From positions 16,953,642 through 17,017,641 of the forward strand of contig NC_135556.1 in assembly GCF_964340395.1 (NCBI RefSeq): a DNA stretch of 64,000 bases, written 5' to 3'. Origin of the DNA: Glandiceps talaboti (Eukaryota; Hemichordata; Enteropneusta; Spengelidae). The first letter of the stretch is position 1. Each line of letters begins with the position of its first letter. A model generated the notes under the pieces. The model saw only the letters and a program-made list of their open reading frames with translations, was not told where the DNA came from and made no database searches. Positions 13,851 to 26,218 of this stretch are shown one piece after another. A program made the translations under genes and the position numbers.

Positions 13851-14648
13851 TGATTGACTGTGCATGTTACTAAGAGAAAGAGACTCAGAGAGGAAGAGTT
13901 AGTGGGATTGAGCAGCAGGGGAGTTAATGTCTATGTTTGTTTGTGCAAGGATAGATAATTATAATGGTTGCCTTGAAGTTGAAGTGTATATTGTAGTTGC
14001 ATAGCAAGCAATCTGTAGCATAGAAACAAGATACATGTAATTTATTATTAGGTTATTTGTTATTTCTCACTGTTATTTAAATGTTAGTCATAGTATCACA
14101 CTATGAAAAACTAATGCTGTACTACTGTATGACACTACTCAAATTACATAAAATATTTTCATCTTCCACAAACCTTACAGTAATGATGATATCTGACTTT
14201 CAAAATGAGGAAGCTAGTTAGATTCAAGCACCTTAGCATGTACAAAGTACTCAGGGTAATCAAAGACAGTGTCACTGATTTCTTGAAAACAATAGGAATT
14301 CATTAATAAAAGTGAAGTTTTTGACATGCAAAGTTGCCAAGACTCAAGGTTCAATCAGTGCATTCAGGATAAGAAACAGTTGCAATTTGTTAGTGAGACT
14401 GTCCACAGTGCTGGATGTGCAACTGCACTAGCTTTCATCCACGCTGTGAGAGTTAACGTAGTCATAGATCAGTGCCATGGACAGCCTACAATGTAGCTAA
14501 CAAATCGTCAAAGATTTCTGTCCTGAACTTATCCATTGTTTTCTGGGTAGAATACTGATTAGAGACACCTAAGTAACCATGACAAATACAATATTGAGAC
14601 ACTGTCAAGCTGGAGTCTTTTAACTTTTTGTTTTTATCATCTTTACAG

Positions 14649-14720
14649 AACCTTGGAACAGGTGTGAAATCAGAGCAAACCTTTCCCTCTGCCAACTTCT
14701 TGTCACCTGTAGTAGCAAAC
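14649..14720 (+). other. DCUN1D5: 5' untranslated (or N-terminal) part of the DCUN1D5 start exon
   Basis: Follows a clear acceptor (TTTATCATCTTTACAG). The 24 codons before the MPPRRKRK start are open and in frame, so an N-terminally extended isoform is formally possible. Confidence 0.5.
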
Positions 14721-17700
14721 ATGCCACCAAGGAGAAAACGAAAAACTAGTTCAGTAGATGAACAAACCACAACACTCAAGAGGAGCAAAAAAGAATCAAG
14801 GTATAATAATTACTTGTTTTAATCCTGTCTCTTCTTGGGGAATGCGTGGGGAGGGGGTATTTGTATTTAGAAAAACAAACACAAGTTGAACAAAACAGGA
14901 TTAAGATGTCAACCTGGCATTGATTTGATAGTATTGTACGTAGCAGCCTTGTTGTCTCTGTATGAATAAAGTATTGCCCTTAGTTTTCAGTACATATAAA
15001 GTACAAGAGAAAACCTATATTCTAGATTTCCCAGCTGATCTATGCATAGTTGAAATAACAAGGCCATATTAGATATCTATTTTAATTTGTTTACCATTTC
15101 TAAACCTGGTCTTTATTGGCATTACTGTGGTAATAAACTTTCAAATTGAATTCATTTACTGTAAAATCTAAGGATAAGAGAAAGTGATACCACATCGACA
15201 AATTTTAAAGTTTGCAAAACTTTTGACTTGGACCATTTCCAAGAAAATGACTTGTCACAATTTTCATGTCATTCTTTATGTCTGTTCCTTATAGTAGAGT
15301 ACTGTAGTTTTGGTACAGTTGTTTACAATTGAATGAAGGTGGTGACTTGTCACTTCATTTCAGAGTGTTTTTCACACCAATTGTAGCGCTAGATCAATCC
15401 AATAGGACAGACAGGTAGCAATTTCATTTTGTTTGTGAGTACACAAATTAATATGAGGTATTCAGAATGCAAGGAGCACAACTTTTGCATAATATTTTGA
15501 TTTTTATAGACATCGATGTTAAGATATTGTGTTTGTCCTTGAAAATGTTGAGCAGAAGACCTTGACCTAGTTTACATCTAAATCTCAGTAATACAAGTAT
15601 AACAAATGAACATTGACACTAGAAAAATAGGTCACCACAAGGTCACTTTGCAACAACCTGGTGCTTTAGCTTATAAAGGATAGTGCTTTTATATAAGCCA
15701 ATTGTAATCTACGTATAAATGCACTGTGCTTTTGCTAAGGTTGGGGAGCTCCGGTAACAGAAAGGGGAAAGAGGTAAAACTGGCAGTGTTTCCCATAGAA
15801 TCTATCATAATTTTGGTTTGGAACCTTCAGTAAACTGATATGGGAACCCTGGTAGATTTTACCAACTTACTGCCCTTAAAAACAGTGTTACTTTACTGTG
15901 GGAATTCAACAGGAGATAGCGATTTGTAACCAAACAATATATTTTATAATGGGTGAAATGATAGCTATGATGTCGCTGTAGTTGTGTGTCATAAATATGC
16001 TTTATCAAGGATCACTGGTGTAGAGTGATTCAAATGTTATAGAGTTTGAATTGGATTGTTTATTCACCAGATACAAAAAATGTGTGCATCACTTCAAAGA
16101 AGTTATTCTCATGATATAATATATCTGATGAGGGCCACAGAAATAGTTCAATCTATCTGATGAGGGCCACAGAAATAGTTCAATCTAAACTAGTCAAGTC
16201 GGTAACCTGACAAAAATAAATTAACAAGAAATATGTACAAATGAGTAACTGTGCAATAAATGAATGTCAACAGAGTAATAGAGCAAATACCACCAAATAG
16301 AAATGGTTTACATTTTAGCTTATTACCTTTTGCTGAGGTGCAAAACCAGTTGGCCATTGCAGGCATTTGTTCTCAATGACTATCAATTTGTGTCAAGCAG
16401 TGAAATTTCAGGACTAATAAATGCTAAAGCAGCAATGGTCTGAACAGTTTTCTATGGTTAATCCTCTCTACCATAGAGGGGGTGTATTTGTCTGTATACA
16501 AATAATTAACTACAGGTTGTAAAAAACAGGGTTTAATTTACAGTATCATCACATAAAACGGTATGATATGTATCATTTCACAAAATATGAAAATGATAGC
16601 TTAAATTCAATCTGATTAAAATCTGATGGAGGAATTACTCAATTAACCCAATTTCATTTTATCACCATTATTTCCTATGTATGTTGACGTTTTTGTATTT
16701 GAGGTTGTTGCTCTTTAGTTGAATACAGAATGTGAAATTTTGTGAAGTCAGAAAAAAGATGTGGAATTGTATCTATACTGTCAATGGCTAAAAAATGTCC
16801 ATGTAGTACTCAAACTATGGTTGGAGAAATAAATAACAGTATTCTCAATTTCTTTCCCAGCTCAAGGAAAAAAAATGCTGCATATGATCCTCTAAGAGAA
16901 CCCTTTTCAAACAAGAGGTGCCAGATTTGGTTCCAAGAATATTCCAGTGATGAAGATGGTATTGGACCAGATGGCATGGAAAAATTTTGTGAAGACATCG
17001 GTGTTGAACCTGAAAATATAGTGATGCTAGTAATAGCATGGAAACTAGAAGCTAAACAAATGGGATTCTTTACATTAGATGAATGGCTAAAAGGAATGAC
17101 ACAATTACAGTAAGTTAACACAACTGAACTAGTGTGTTAGTGATATAGGCATGGAGGTGTCCATCGGTTTAGAGGGCACACTGATGCCAAGACCTGTGAT
17201 TCAACGGTGTATCACTGAAAGGACAATAGAGGCAAAAAAGATTTTCAATTTGGTGTTTCTTGGCAACCAAGTAAAAATTATGTGATGTTAATTCATGAAA
17301 TAACTCCAGACCCAAACATTTATGGAAATACCCTTATATCCAGGAAGGGCACTCCCTTTAAATTCAGAAAAGTTCTTATAGCATATCAGCCAATTTACAT
17401 AAAAATGTTATTTTGTTGTGTTGGATTATTTAATTCACTGTTTAGAATTCACAACAAAAATGAATTTCATCATCCAACAGTGAACTAAAAGACAGACTTC
17501 ATCTTCATTTGGAAATGACCCAAAAGCTCAAAATATTTTTTTTTAGGTTGATGTGTTGCTATCATTTTGTCAAAATCATGGATATGAGCTCATCTCTTAA
17601 AAACTCATTTGGAGAGCTCTGTATAGAACCCCAAGCTAGTTTTTACACTGCTGTGGCACTTAGAAGGATTGGGCTTTGCAAACGTGTAGATTTCTCACTT

Positions 17701-20700
17701 TTCTGGGAAACTGAAGTAGCTATTTACATGTACTAATATTTCAAAAACATAGCTATTAAAGTGAAAGTCATGCTATATGTAATTTGTCCAAATAGATATA
17801 CACCAGAATGCAAAGAATTGAATGTTTCTAAACAATAATGAATACATGCATATACATGTCTTTATGACAGTTGCAGTCAACCTGAATCTAATAATCAACA
17901 TGATAGATTATAATAATATTTTATATGAAGGCAGTCTATTGATATTAAAATAATCTCTAGCCATAAACTAGTATTATGCCTCATAATCTGTGGAATTAAT
18001 ATGATGATTGATCGTTTTATCATAATGCTGGTTGTCAAACATATACAGATATTTAAAAGAAATATTGCTGAATAGAGACTTTGTGTTGATTCACTAAAAT
18101 AATTTCTAAAATTTATGTTTGGAGCATTTGTGTTGCAAGCATTAAAGTTAAAATTAAGAGTTGTCGTCAGTGACTGACTGGTTAAACCGCTTGCCTCTTA
18201 CAACAACTAACAGGGGTCAGGGTTCAAATCCAGGTCTAGGTTTGGTATAGATAAAAATCAATAAAAAGTATCTTATGATTATTAAGTCAGTTATGAAAAG
18301 ATAAATAAAGTCATACATGCGATACTAGATTTTATCTTTCAATATATTTAATTGAAGTTCTTTGTCAGAGAACTTTTGTTATGGTTTTCACGCTCTTTGC
18401 TTCATGACCACTTCAATATATTTGGTCTATTACTAGTAAAACCCTGACAAGTTATTTCAGTATGACTTATTTTTGTTTCTTTTCATCATGAATTTTTTGT
18501 AAAAGACACAACAGAATACCAGAGATTGATTGATACATATGTAGACTAGTACTTGTAGGAAACAACAGCTGCAACATTGTCCTATTGAAGGACAGTCAAT
18601 AATAATAATAAAAAAAGATGAACACTAGAACAAATTATGTAACTTATATTTATTTTAAAATTTACAGCACACAGCAATGTTAGACTAAAATTTGATTGGA
18701 ATAATGAGATGAACTCTGTAAACTGTCTGTGCCATATTGTATTCCTGGAATTGTATTCCTGGAATGAAAATTACGCTATGGAATGAGATGAATTCTGTGA
18801 ACTGTCTATGTCATATTGTATTCCTGGAATGAAAATTACGCGATGGAATGAGGTGAATTCTGTGAACTGTCTATGTCATATTGTATTCCTGGAATGAAAA
18901 TTACGCTATGGAATGAGATGAATTCTGTGAACTGTCTATGTCATATTGTATTCCTGGAATGAAAATTAAGCTATTACAAATTGATTTTGAAGACTACATG
19001 ATATTTGAAGTTTCTGTTATACATTGAATGTCAAATCACATTAACAGTCATATTTAGTTACATAATGATGTGTATCAAATTGTATTGCTTTCAATGCAGT
19101 ATCTCATAGTCATAACTAAAATGTATGACTATTACTAATACTGTAATTCAGGGTTCAGTTGATAGTGTAAATATATATGTCAGTTATACAAAATGTAAAA
19201 TCACCATGGAAATCACAACTTAAAATATAGAGTCAACATAACACATGTAACAGATAGTGTATTTATCTTGTCTTTATTGTGAAAAATTATGGAGGAAAAA
19301 TGAGCCAACTAACCTGTATCTTGCCCTTAACTCTCCAATACATAACTGATGTTATCATGAACTCTGTAATACACATACAACTGAAGCTATCAAATTGACA
19401 ACAGTAAATCAAAGTATGTTTTTTGATAGATTTCCATTCCTGATACATGTAGTAGTATGATATACATTGGAATTCTAGGTTTACTAGGAATTTCATTTTT
19501 TCACTTAAATCTGTTTTTAACCAGTCAGTCATAATTTTCATTAATTTCAGAAGATATTTGTAGAGAGTCTTAGTGAAATACATTACAATGAGCAGACTGA
19601 GGAGAAATCTACAAATGTAATGCTTAATGAATGTATATTAGAAATTATGAGGAGAATTCTTTAAATATTAATAATCTTGTTATTTCTTCTACAATCACAG
19701 CCATTCTAACCGTATTCTTTCACTACTGTCATTCACAGAGTTGACTCAGTCGTCAAAGTACGAGCAAAGCTGGAATTCCTAAGGTCACTACTCAATGACC
19801 CAGTATTATTTAAACAAATTTATAGATTTGCATATGACTTTGCCAGGGTAAGTGTCACACTTTCTTCTGACCACAATTGTTCAAAGAACACATTTATGTA
19901 ACATGACATGTAGGGTCAATGCTTCCTGTAGAGGTTTTGATAATTACACTTGTATGTGTAAGAAAATAATCATGTAAATATAACATAGGCTGTATTTTGC
20001 CATCAACACAAATTGTATCTAGGCATTTACCATCATTTTACCAATTTAAACCTTCCTTGTGTCATAAAAGCTTTGAAGAAAGCAAGGGTTACCTTGGCCC
20101 ATCATTAGTTCCACGCTGTGATTACTGAAAACATGTTGACTTTCATTACCTTTGTGTACAAGTAGTATGTCAGGTGCTGTCTTTGAATAAATTTACATGA
20201 AATTGTAAGCATACTGTCCAACTCTCGTGTTCCTAATTGCTTCTACAAATCGTCCAAATTTTTATATTTTTAATCGCTTCCAAAGTGAGCTAAGACAGAT
20301 GGAAGAAAAAGCACAGGCCTAATGCAACCAATACTCTTATTCCAGTCTTTATTTATAAGATGAAAATCACATTAGTATTTTTTATAGAGATTGTAGATTC
20401 TGGGTCTTTGTGAACGTCAATAAAAGTTATGTATAACCAGCATTCAATAATTTATTATAGAGAGTGCACTAAGCAATACCAACAGTGGTAATAACTTGAA
20501 AGTGAAACAATGAATTGAATACAGTTGATAACAGTATTGTATGCCATTATTTCTTAGGACAAAGATCAGCGCAGTATGGACATAGAAACAGCAAAAATTA
20601 TGTTATCATTATTACTAGGAAGGCAATGGGTGCTTTTCTCTTCCTTCCACCAATTCCTTGAGGTAAGTCATCATATCTTACCCAAATTTTGATTTTGTAA

Positions 20701-21850
20701 GTTTTCTATCTATAGATGTTTATATTGAAACAAATTATTATTTCATAGAATAATAGGTGAATAGTATATTTAATCCGTCGCTGTTATCAAATTAAAAGAA
20801 AATTGTGCACACTTTCCTTCATTCTGTACTGGATATTGTTTTTTTTAGAGGTTACAAAGCTAAGACACAAAATGAATAATGTAGACATGTGAAGAATCGT
20901 TATACTCAACTGAATACAGAAACGAGCATTTCTTTAAATTCAAGTACAGTGCACAGACAAACTATGTATCTGTTTGCCTGTGGTTTTGTGTAGAGGAAAA
21001 TATGATTGATGTTCAGTTTAGTCTTGTGTATATTTACAAAGTATAAAGGGCTGTTGTAGCACTAGAGATCAATGCCAGGGTAATAATTGTTAGACCCTGG
21101 AGCTCTCTTGAGAAAGGTACATGATAAGTGAACTTTATTACTATTATGACTATTATGATATTGTTATTATTATTATTATTATATTATATAATACGTTTGT
21201 AATCACTGTGATCAGACACATCAACCTATTTCATATTGGTTTGCAATTAATGTGAGAAATGTGTCAATTAATTATCAGCAATTGTTAAAGACCATACTTT
21301 TATAACAAAGTTGAAATTCTTCTAAAATAAGTAATCCAAAACGATTTTACGACGTTGTCTTGGGATAGTGTCAAGTGATGTGTTCTGTTTCTCTTTCTGT
21401 TGCAGCAATCCAAGTACAAAGTTATAAACAAGGATCAATGGTGCAATATTTTAGAATTCAGCAGAACCATTAACTCAGATCTTTCAAACTACGATGAGGA
21501 TGGTGCCTGTAAGTATTGTCAGCTCTCTTTCTTGAATGGCTATATTTCAATCCCAGGTCATTGCATTAGTGATATCAAAATAAGGTTACATATGGGATTA
21601 TTCTTTTGTTCTGGGCAAACTTTTTCTTTAGCTCTGCCAAACGACTGGATTTTTAATCCTAATCCAAAGTGGGACTTAAACATCACAAAAATACTGGGGT
21701 ATATAAATTTGTATATGAGGAAAGATTTATTTAGTTTGTGTTCGCTATACCACAGATCAAATGGATGGGACGTTACTATGACAACATTACAAAAGTTTAT
21801 TAGACTTGTAATTATCTCTGTCATTCTGGCTGTGTATGTGTGTCTCACTT

Positions 21851-21914
<64 letters not shown>

Positions 21915-21934
21915 TCATCTCTCTCATCTCTCTC

Positions 21935-21975
<41 letters not shown>

Positions 21976-22123
21976 GTGTCTTTTTCACAAAACATGGTTG
22001 AAACAATCAACACATAAGTCGACAAACATATTTATTCATGTGTGTTTTTGTTTGTTCCTCTGTATAGGGCCTGTTATGCTGGATGAATTTGTGGAATGGC
22101 AGCGTGCCAGGGCATTGTCATAA
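14721..22123 (+). CDS. DCUN1D5: DCN1-like protein 5 (DCUN1D4/5 type), cullin neddylation co-E3
   Basis: A scaffold-type E3 of the DCN1 family that brings NEDD8-charged E2 (UBE2M/UBE2F) to cullins through its PONY domain; vertebrate D4/D5 are largely nuclear. Coding exons: 14721-14800, 16861-17109, 19739-19847, 20558-20662, 21406-21508 and 22068-22123, in frame throughout, 233 aa (human D5 has 237 from memory). The N-terminus [11 protein letters not shown] is a basic nuclear-signal-like tail. The PONY region follows: [75 protein letters not shown] and [21 protein letters not shown]. The start is the first ATG of the exon spanning 14649-14800 (acceptor CTTTACAG), which gives the family-typical N-terminus. 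The tail resembles human DCUN1D4 and the PONY domain fits both, so the gene may predate the D4/D5 split; the DYNC2H1 neighbour favours D5. AATAAA at 22122 overlaps the stop; further candidates lie near 23981 and 24524. Confidence 0.95.
15722..15887 (-). mobile_element. Short CAGTG-ended MITE, inverted copy
   Basis: Reverse-complement copy of the element at 47827-47993. Shared blocks are TTTTGCTAAGGTT, CCGGTAACAGAAAGGGGAAA, GAGGTAAAACTG, GGTAGATTTTACC and CTGCCCTTAAA. In a DCUN1D5 intron. Confidence 0.7.
16123..16186. repeat. Tandem duplication, 32-bp unit x2
   Basis: Two identical units starting ATCTGATGAGGGCCACAG, in a DCUN1D5 intron. Confidence 0.9.
18158..18300 (+). mobile_element. tRNA-derived SINE fragment
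   Basis: A degenerate A-box-like segment (GTGACTGACTGGTTAAACC) is followed by a B box (AGGGTTCAAATCC, 18219-18231) at tRNA spacing. It then runs into an A-rich tail (ATCAATAAAAAGTATC) that resembles the tail of the SINE at 45690-45961. There is no tRNA cloverleaf. Confidence 0.5.
18703..18974. repeat. Tandem array, 65-bp unit x about 4
   Basis: Units start at 18703 (diverged, with an internal duplication of TTGTATTCCTGGAA), 18780, 18845 and 18910. The last three are almost identical (GGAATGAGATGAATTCTGTG...). Confidence 0.9.
21150..21190. repeat. (TTA)n-rich tract
   Basis: Short ATT/TAT simple repeat in a DCUN1D5 intron. Confidence 0.8.
21540..21685 (+). repeat. Dispersed repeat family, copy 1
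   Basis: Resembles the reverse complement of 54700-54900. Shared blocks are TCCCAG, CATTAGT-ATATC, TTCTTTTGTTCTGG-CAAACTTTTTC, GCTCTGCCAAAC and TCCTAATCC. It directly follows the donor of the exon 21406-21508. Confidence 0.5.
21857..21973. repeat. (TC)n microsatellite
   Basis: Long CT tract with TCTCA interruptions, about 95 bp upstream of the last DCUN1D5 exon; it may act as extended pyrimidine sequence for that acceptor. Confidence 0.95.
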
Positions 22124-23066
22124 TAAAACTGCTCTAAATATCAGAATGTAAATGGTTTTGTGTACCAAAGCAATCACATGCCAAACAGAAGCTTTTTTAG
22201 CAAAGTCCAAGAAGAAACCCAAAGTTAGCATAAACAAGTAAAACAAGTTATACCTGATATTTTGCTACCTCCACATAGAGTTATAGTTAAACAAACGGAA
22301 TATTTACTATAAACTTAAAACAAGGACAGTTTTTGAGATCATAAACATGGCAGTATAGTTTGACTTAAAACTGAAAAAGTGTTGAGGCAAATATTTCATG
22401 ATTTAATTCTGATAGTTAAGAAAAAATAGGGTAATTTGATAGTGTATTTTTAAAAAAAAAAACAGATTGAATCGCTGAAAGTAATATTTGACCATACCAG
22501 TTAATTAATAGCTAAACTAGAGTTTTGTCACAGGATGATTTTTATTTATCAATCAAGATTTTGTTATCTGATGGGGGACTGTTACGCACCTTATACCCAA
22601 GGTGATTTACTCTTCGTCTCTATTTGCCTATGAAAGCAGCTTCTCAAATCTGATATATTTTGTGGTAAGTAACTGAGCACTTAGCATGTGTACGATTTGG
22701 TTGGAAGTTAGCAGTGGCAAGCACACTGGTTCTGTAGATTGTAGATAGTTATTCAGGTAATACAGAATACTGAGTTATGTGACTCAGATACTCAACTAAG
22801 CCAAAGATAAAATGAACTACTCACGCACGATTTTGTATATGTTAACTTTTAATAGTTTCATATTCATTGTCTTACCAATTTATCCACAATAAACAGAAGA
22901 AATAGATTTATCATTTTGCTATCAATAACCTCCATTGCAAAGGTGTACTTTTCATGTTGTAAAATATTTTTATTTTGTACTGGGAAAGATAACTGCTTCT
23001 GATTTATTCCTAGAAAATATTTGTTCTTGCTATCACTTCTAATTTTTTTGTGTTCTGTTTCCAATT

Positions 23067-23417
23067 TAGCATTCTAAAGAGAATATAACTTTTCGTTTAA
23101 TCAGTGCTAACTGATCTCTGTGAAGTGCTTAACAGTTAGAGGCAAGCTTTTGGTAAGGTTTGAGTTTTTCGATTGACTGGTTTGCCTTTGAAAGGCCAGC
23201 ACTACATCTTTATCTAGTCTTGTAAACCCTGTCTTTGCAATATACTAGCATTCTAAAGAGAATATAACTTTTCGTTTAATCAGTGCTAACTGATCTCTGT
23301 GAAGTGCTTAACAGTTAGAGGCAAACTTTTGGTAAGGTTTGAGTTTTTCGATTGACTGGTTTGCCTTTGAAAGGCCAGCACTACATCTTTATCTAGTCTT
23401 GTCAACCCTGTCTTTGT
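23067..23417. repeat. Tandem duplication, 179-bp unit x2
   Basis: Units at 23067-23245 and 23246-23417 are nearly identical (starting TAGCATTCTAAAGAGAATAT), which suggests a recent event. Near or within the DCUN1D5 3' region. Confidence 0.95.
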
Positions 23418-24616
23418 GACAGTGCACTGAAATAACAACTTCAAAAAAGAAAACAAAATGAAAACATCTCAAAGCTGTTAATGTTGACAGATTCATTTCT
23501 GCTATTTTTTGATTCCGTTGGTGCAGTATTAAAAGATCTTTCATTTTTGCAAATAAGGAAGTAATGTTATATCAGTTCGTAATAAAAATGTACACATCAG
23601 AAGGCTTTCTTGGGAGTAAAGTGCCACATGGTTATACATTCTGCCAACTTTTTTGTCGTTTTACATGTAGTACAAATAGATTCCACAGAAATGTGACTAT
23701 ATTAGTCATCAACTTAAAGACTTGGACGCATTGTAGGTGTAGAAAGACCTTCCAAAAAAAACCCCCGTTATAGAAGTGATAACTTATATCATGCTATATG
23801 CGTAAGTTGTAATGGCTACAAATTGCATCGACGCATCTATCATACCACAGACTACTTTTGAACAATATATGTAAATAGAGAGAACAGGAGTGATTTATAT
23901 TGATTAAATCTATGGAGTTTAAACTTTAATTTTTTCCCCCTATTAAGAGAGTAAAAGAATTACACTTTGAGAGGCTGTCTTAATAAAGCCGAGAGTTACT
24001 ATTTCTTGTACTATACTATCATCAGAATTACACCAAGGTGAAAGTTTCATTGATCATTCCCAAAACAGTGAGTAAAATGAGAGCGAGAGAACAAGGAAAA
24101 TATTCATTCCTCTTTTTCAAGAAAAAGACACAGATTTAGTAGAGTTGTCCATGACACTACGTTGTACAAACCACAGGTAGTGGGAGTATATTATTCAGCA
24201 GTTAGAAGAAGAAAAGTCTGAAGACAAGATGGCTGGGTAGTGTTTTAGATAGCCTTTCCAAGAAATAGTTTCTGATATTGGAAAGTAGAGTTGTAGTAAG
24301 TTAGTGTGGTCCTGATATCTGATAAGTATCATTTAGTGATTTTGACTGTAGGCATTGTCTTGAGAATGCATGTAATGGTGTACAATTTCTTGTTTTGTTG
24401 ATGGTTTTGTAATGAACGTTCTTTTCTTACATGATAAAAAAAAGAGTAAAAATTGAACTGCAGCACAGCACTGATTTGAGCTGTACACTTTTTCCAGGTC
24501 TTGTCAATACATTGTACGAATGTTTCTGGAGAATAAAAATCTAGAGACTTTCAACTTAAAGTTGAGTTTGTTCAAATTTTTTTTGCACAGTTGAAATGTA
24601 TAGTCCAAGCTCGGGT

Positions 24617-24653
<37 letters not shown>

Positions 24654-24718
24654 TGTGGGTGGGTGGGTGGGGGTGAGTGCGTGTGTGCGTGCTCGCGCGT
24701 ATGTGTGTGTGTGTGTAT
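24617..24718. repeat. (GT)n with GGGT interruptions
   Basis: GT run, then GGTGGGTGGGTGGGGG (G-rich, quadruplex-capable), then mixed CG/GT steps. Confidence 0.9.
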
Positions 24719-24864
24719 AAATGACTAAAAAGATAAAAGCTGCTGAGCAGTGCTGATTGCCTTGGTACTTTGTAGAGAGGTTCTAGATGGATGATTGTTC
24801 AATCAAATCATGTGGTCAAAAAGTTGATTTTGCTGCTCGGAGGATTTAAACTGATGGATGGGTA

Positions 24865-25053
24865 GTGATTTAAACTTTTGTTCTAAACACAAATTTGAAA
24901 ATTGTTACCTGAAATTTTTTACTACATTTCAGTCTTTATCAACAGACTGTGTGACCTTGTAGACACATGAATAGTGGGTCAATCTGTTGATAAACTGTCG
25001 AAAATTTCAGATAACAATTTTCAAGTTTGTGTGTGGAACAAAAGTTCAATCAC
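24865..25053. repeat. Foldback repeat, arms about 85 and 74 bp
   Basis: Left arm 24865-24949, right arm 24980-25053, 30-bp spacer. Paired blocks include AACTTTTGTTC, TTGAAAATTGTTA-CTGAAATTTT and TTTATCAACAGA. A second perfect 9-bp stem (CACAGTCCC/GGGACTGTG) adjoins at 25051-25079. Confidence 0.75.
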
Positions 25054-26218
25054 AGTCCCTCTGTGATAGGGGGACTGTGGTTCAATTAATAATATGGTTT
25101 ACACCACTGAGCACAGATGACTTTTCATCTGATGGATAGCAGGTGTTTGTGTGTGCAGGTTGATAATATTTGTGATGACAGATGAAAAATTGTCAGAGGT
25201 GAAAGGAGCTTAATGATGTGCATATTTGGTGAAAATAAAAGTGCTTCCGAGAAAAATTCCCGAACCATGTTTGGTTTGATAGATGTGGAGCATGTATTTC
25301 AGTGAGAGTCTTTACAATCTGCAATGTGTCTTATCAGTTTATCTTAATTGCTTATATTACTTATACCAGCAACTTTTAAAGTTCATCTCTGACATGAATG
25401 CTATCACAATACTTATAGCAAGACAACACAATCTGTGGCAAAAATAGCATGCAATAAGGGACCGGACAGAATTTACGGAGGGGGGGGGGCCTGGGGAGAA
25501 ATTATCTTTGACTTGGTTTTTTTCCTGGCCCCCCCATCCACTGTGACCAAAATTTCACAGCCCCCCCTTTCAAAAGTATAAAAATTTCATGGGCCCCCCC
25601 CCAAAAAAAAAAAGAAAAAAAGAAAAAAAGTGGACAATATCCTGCCCCTACAATAACTAAAAAGAGTACATTTTTTTTTGTTACTGTAGCACAACTGTAA
25701 TATTTCTTTTGGTACTACTATTATGTTACTATTTCAGCCCAAACAACTTAGTAGTTGCAGAGGAAGTTTTTTAGAAAACAAAACAAAATAAAACATTTTG
25801 ACCATACATGTAATCATACACATATGATATAATCTTGTTTATTTCCCAACTAGACACCATAAGTAGTCATCACTTAATACCAAGGTATTTGATGTGGTGG
25901 TTTTAACTGTCATTCACTGATACATACACAGAAACACAGACACAGAGTAAACACACATTCACATGCGTGATTTGTGAAAAACTGTAGTGGGGACATTTGT
26001 GGGGAGTATCTAAGGACATCACATCACCTACATAGTGTATTCAAATATCTATTTATACTCATAACACAATAACTATCGAATGTCAGACATTTGTGATGTC
26101 ATGAAGTGCTAGCAAACTAAGGATTTTATGCACACTGAGGTCTGACAAATATAGCTTTCACTTTCCTACACCAAATGCATTACCAATACACATGTAAATG
26201 TAAGACATTTGTGACTTC

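Larger units (their letters stand above)
22124..25457. other. Intergenic/3' flank of DCUN1D5
   Basis: No coding sequence recognised. It holds AATAAA candidates for DCUN1D5 (near 22122, 22887, 23981 and 24524), a two-copy 179-bp duplication, a GT microsatellite and a foldback repeat. Some of it is probably 3' UTR, but the cleavage site cannot be fixed. Confidence 0.5.

Noticed and set aside
17150-17215. Another tRNA-like SINE head (GGTTTAGAGGGCAC...TGTGATTCAAC)
   Set aside because: The B box is too degenerate and no SINE body or tail is visible.
21400-22017. 205-codon ORF over a DCUN1D5 exon
   Set aside because: It is the exon 21406-21508 read through its donor into the intron and a (TC)n tract; the spliced product continues at 22068.
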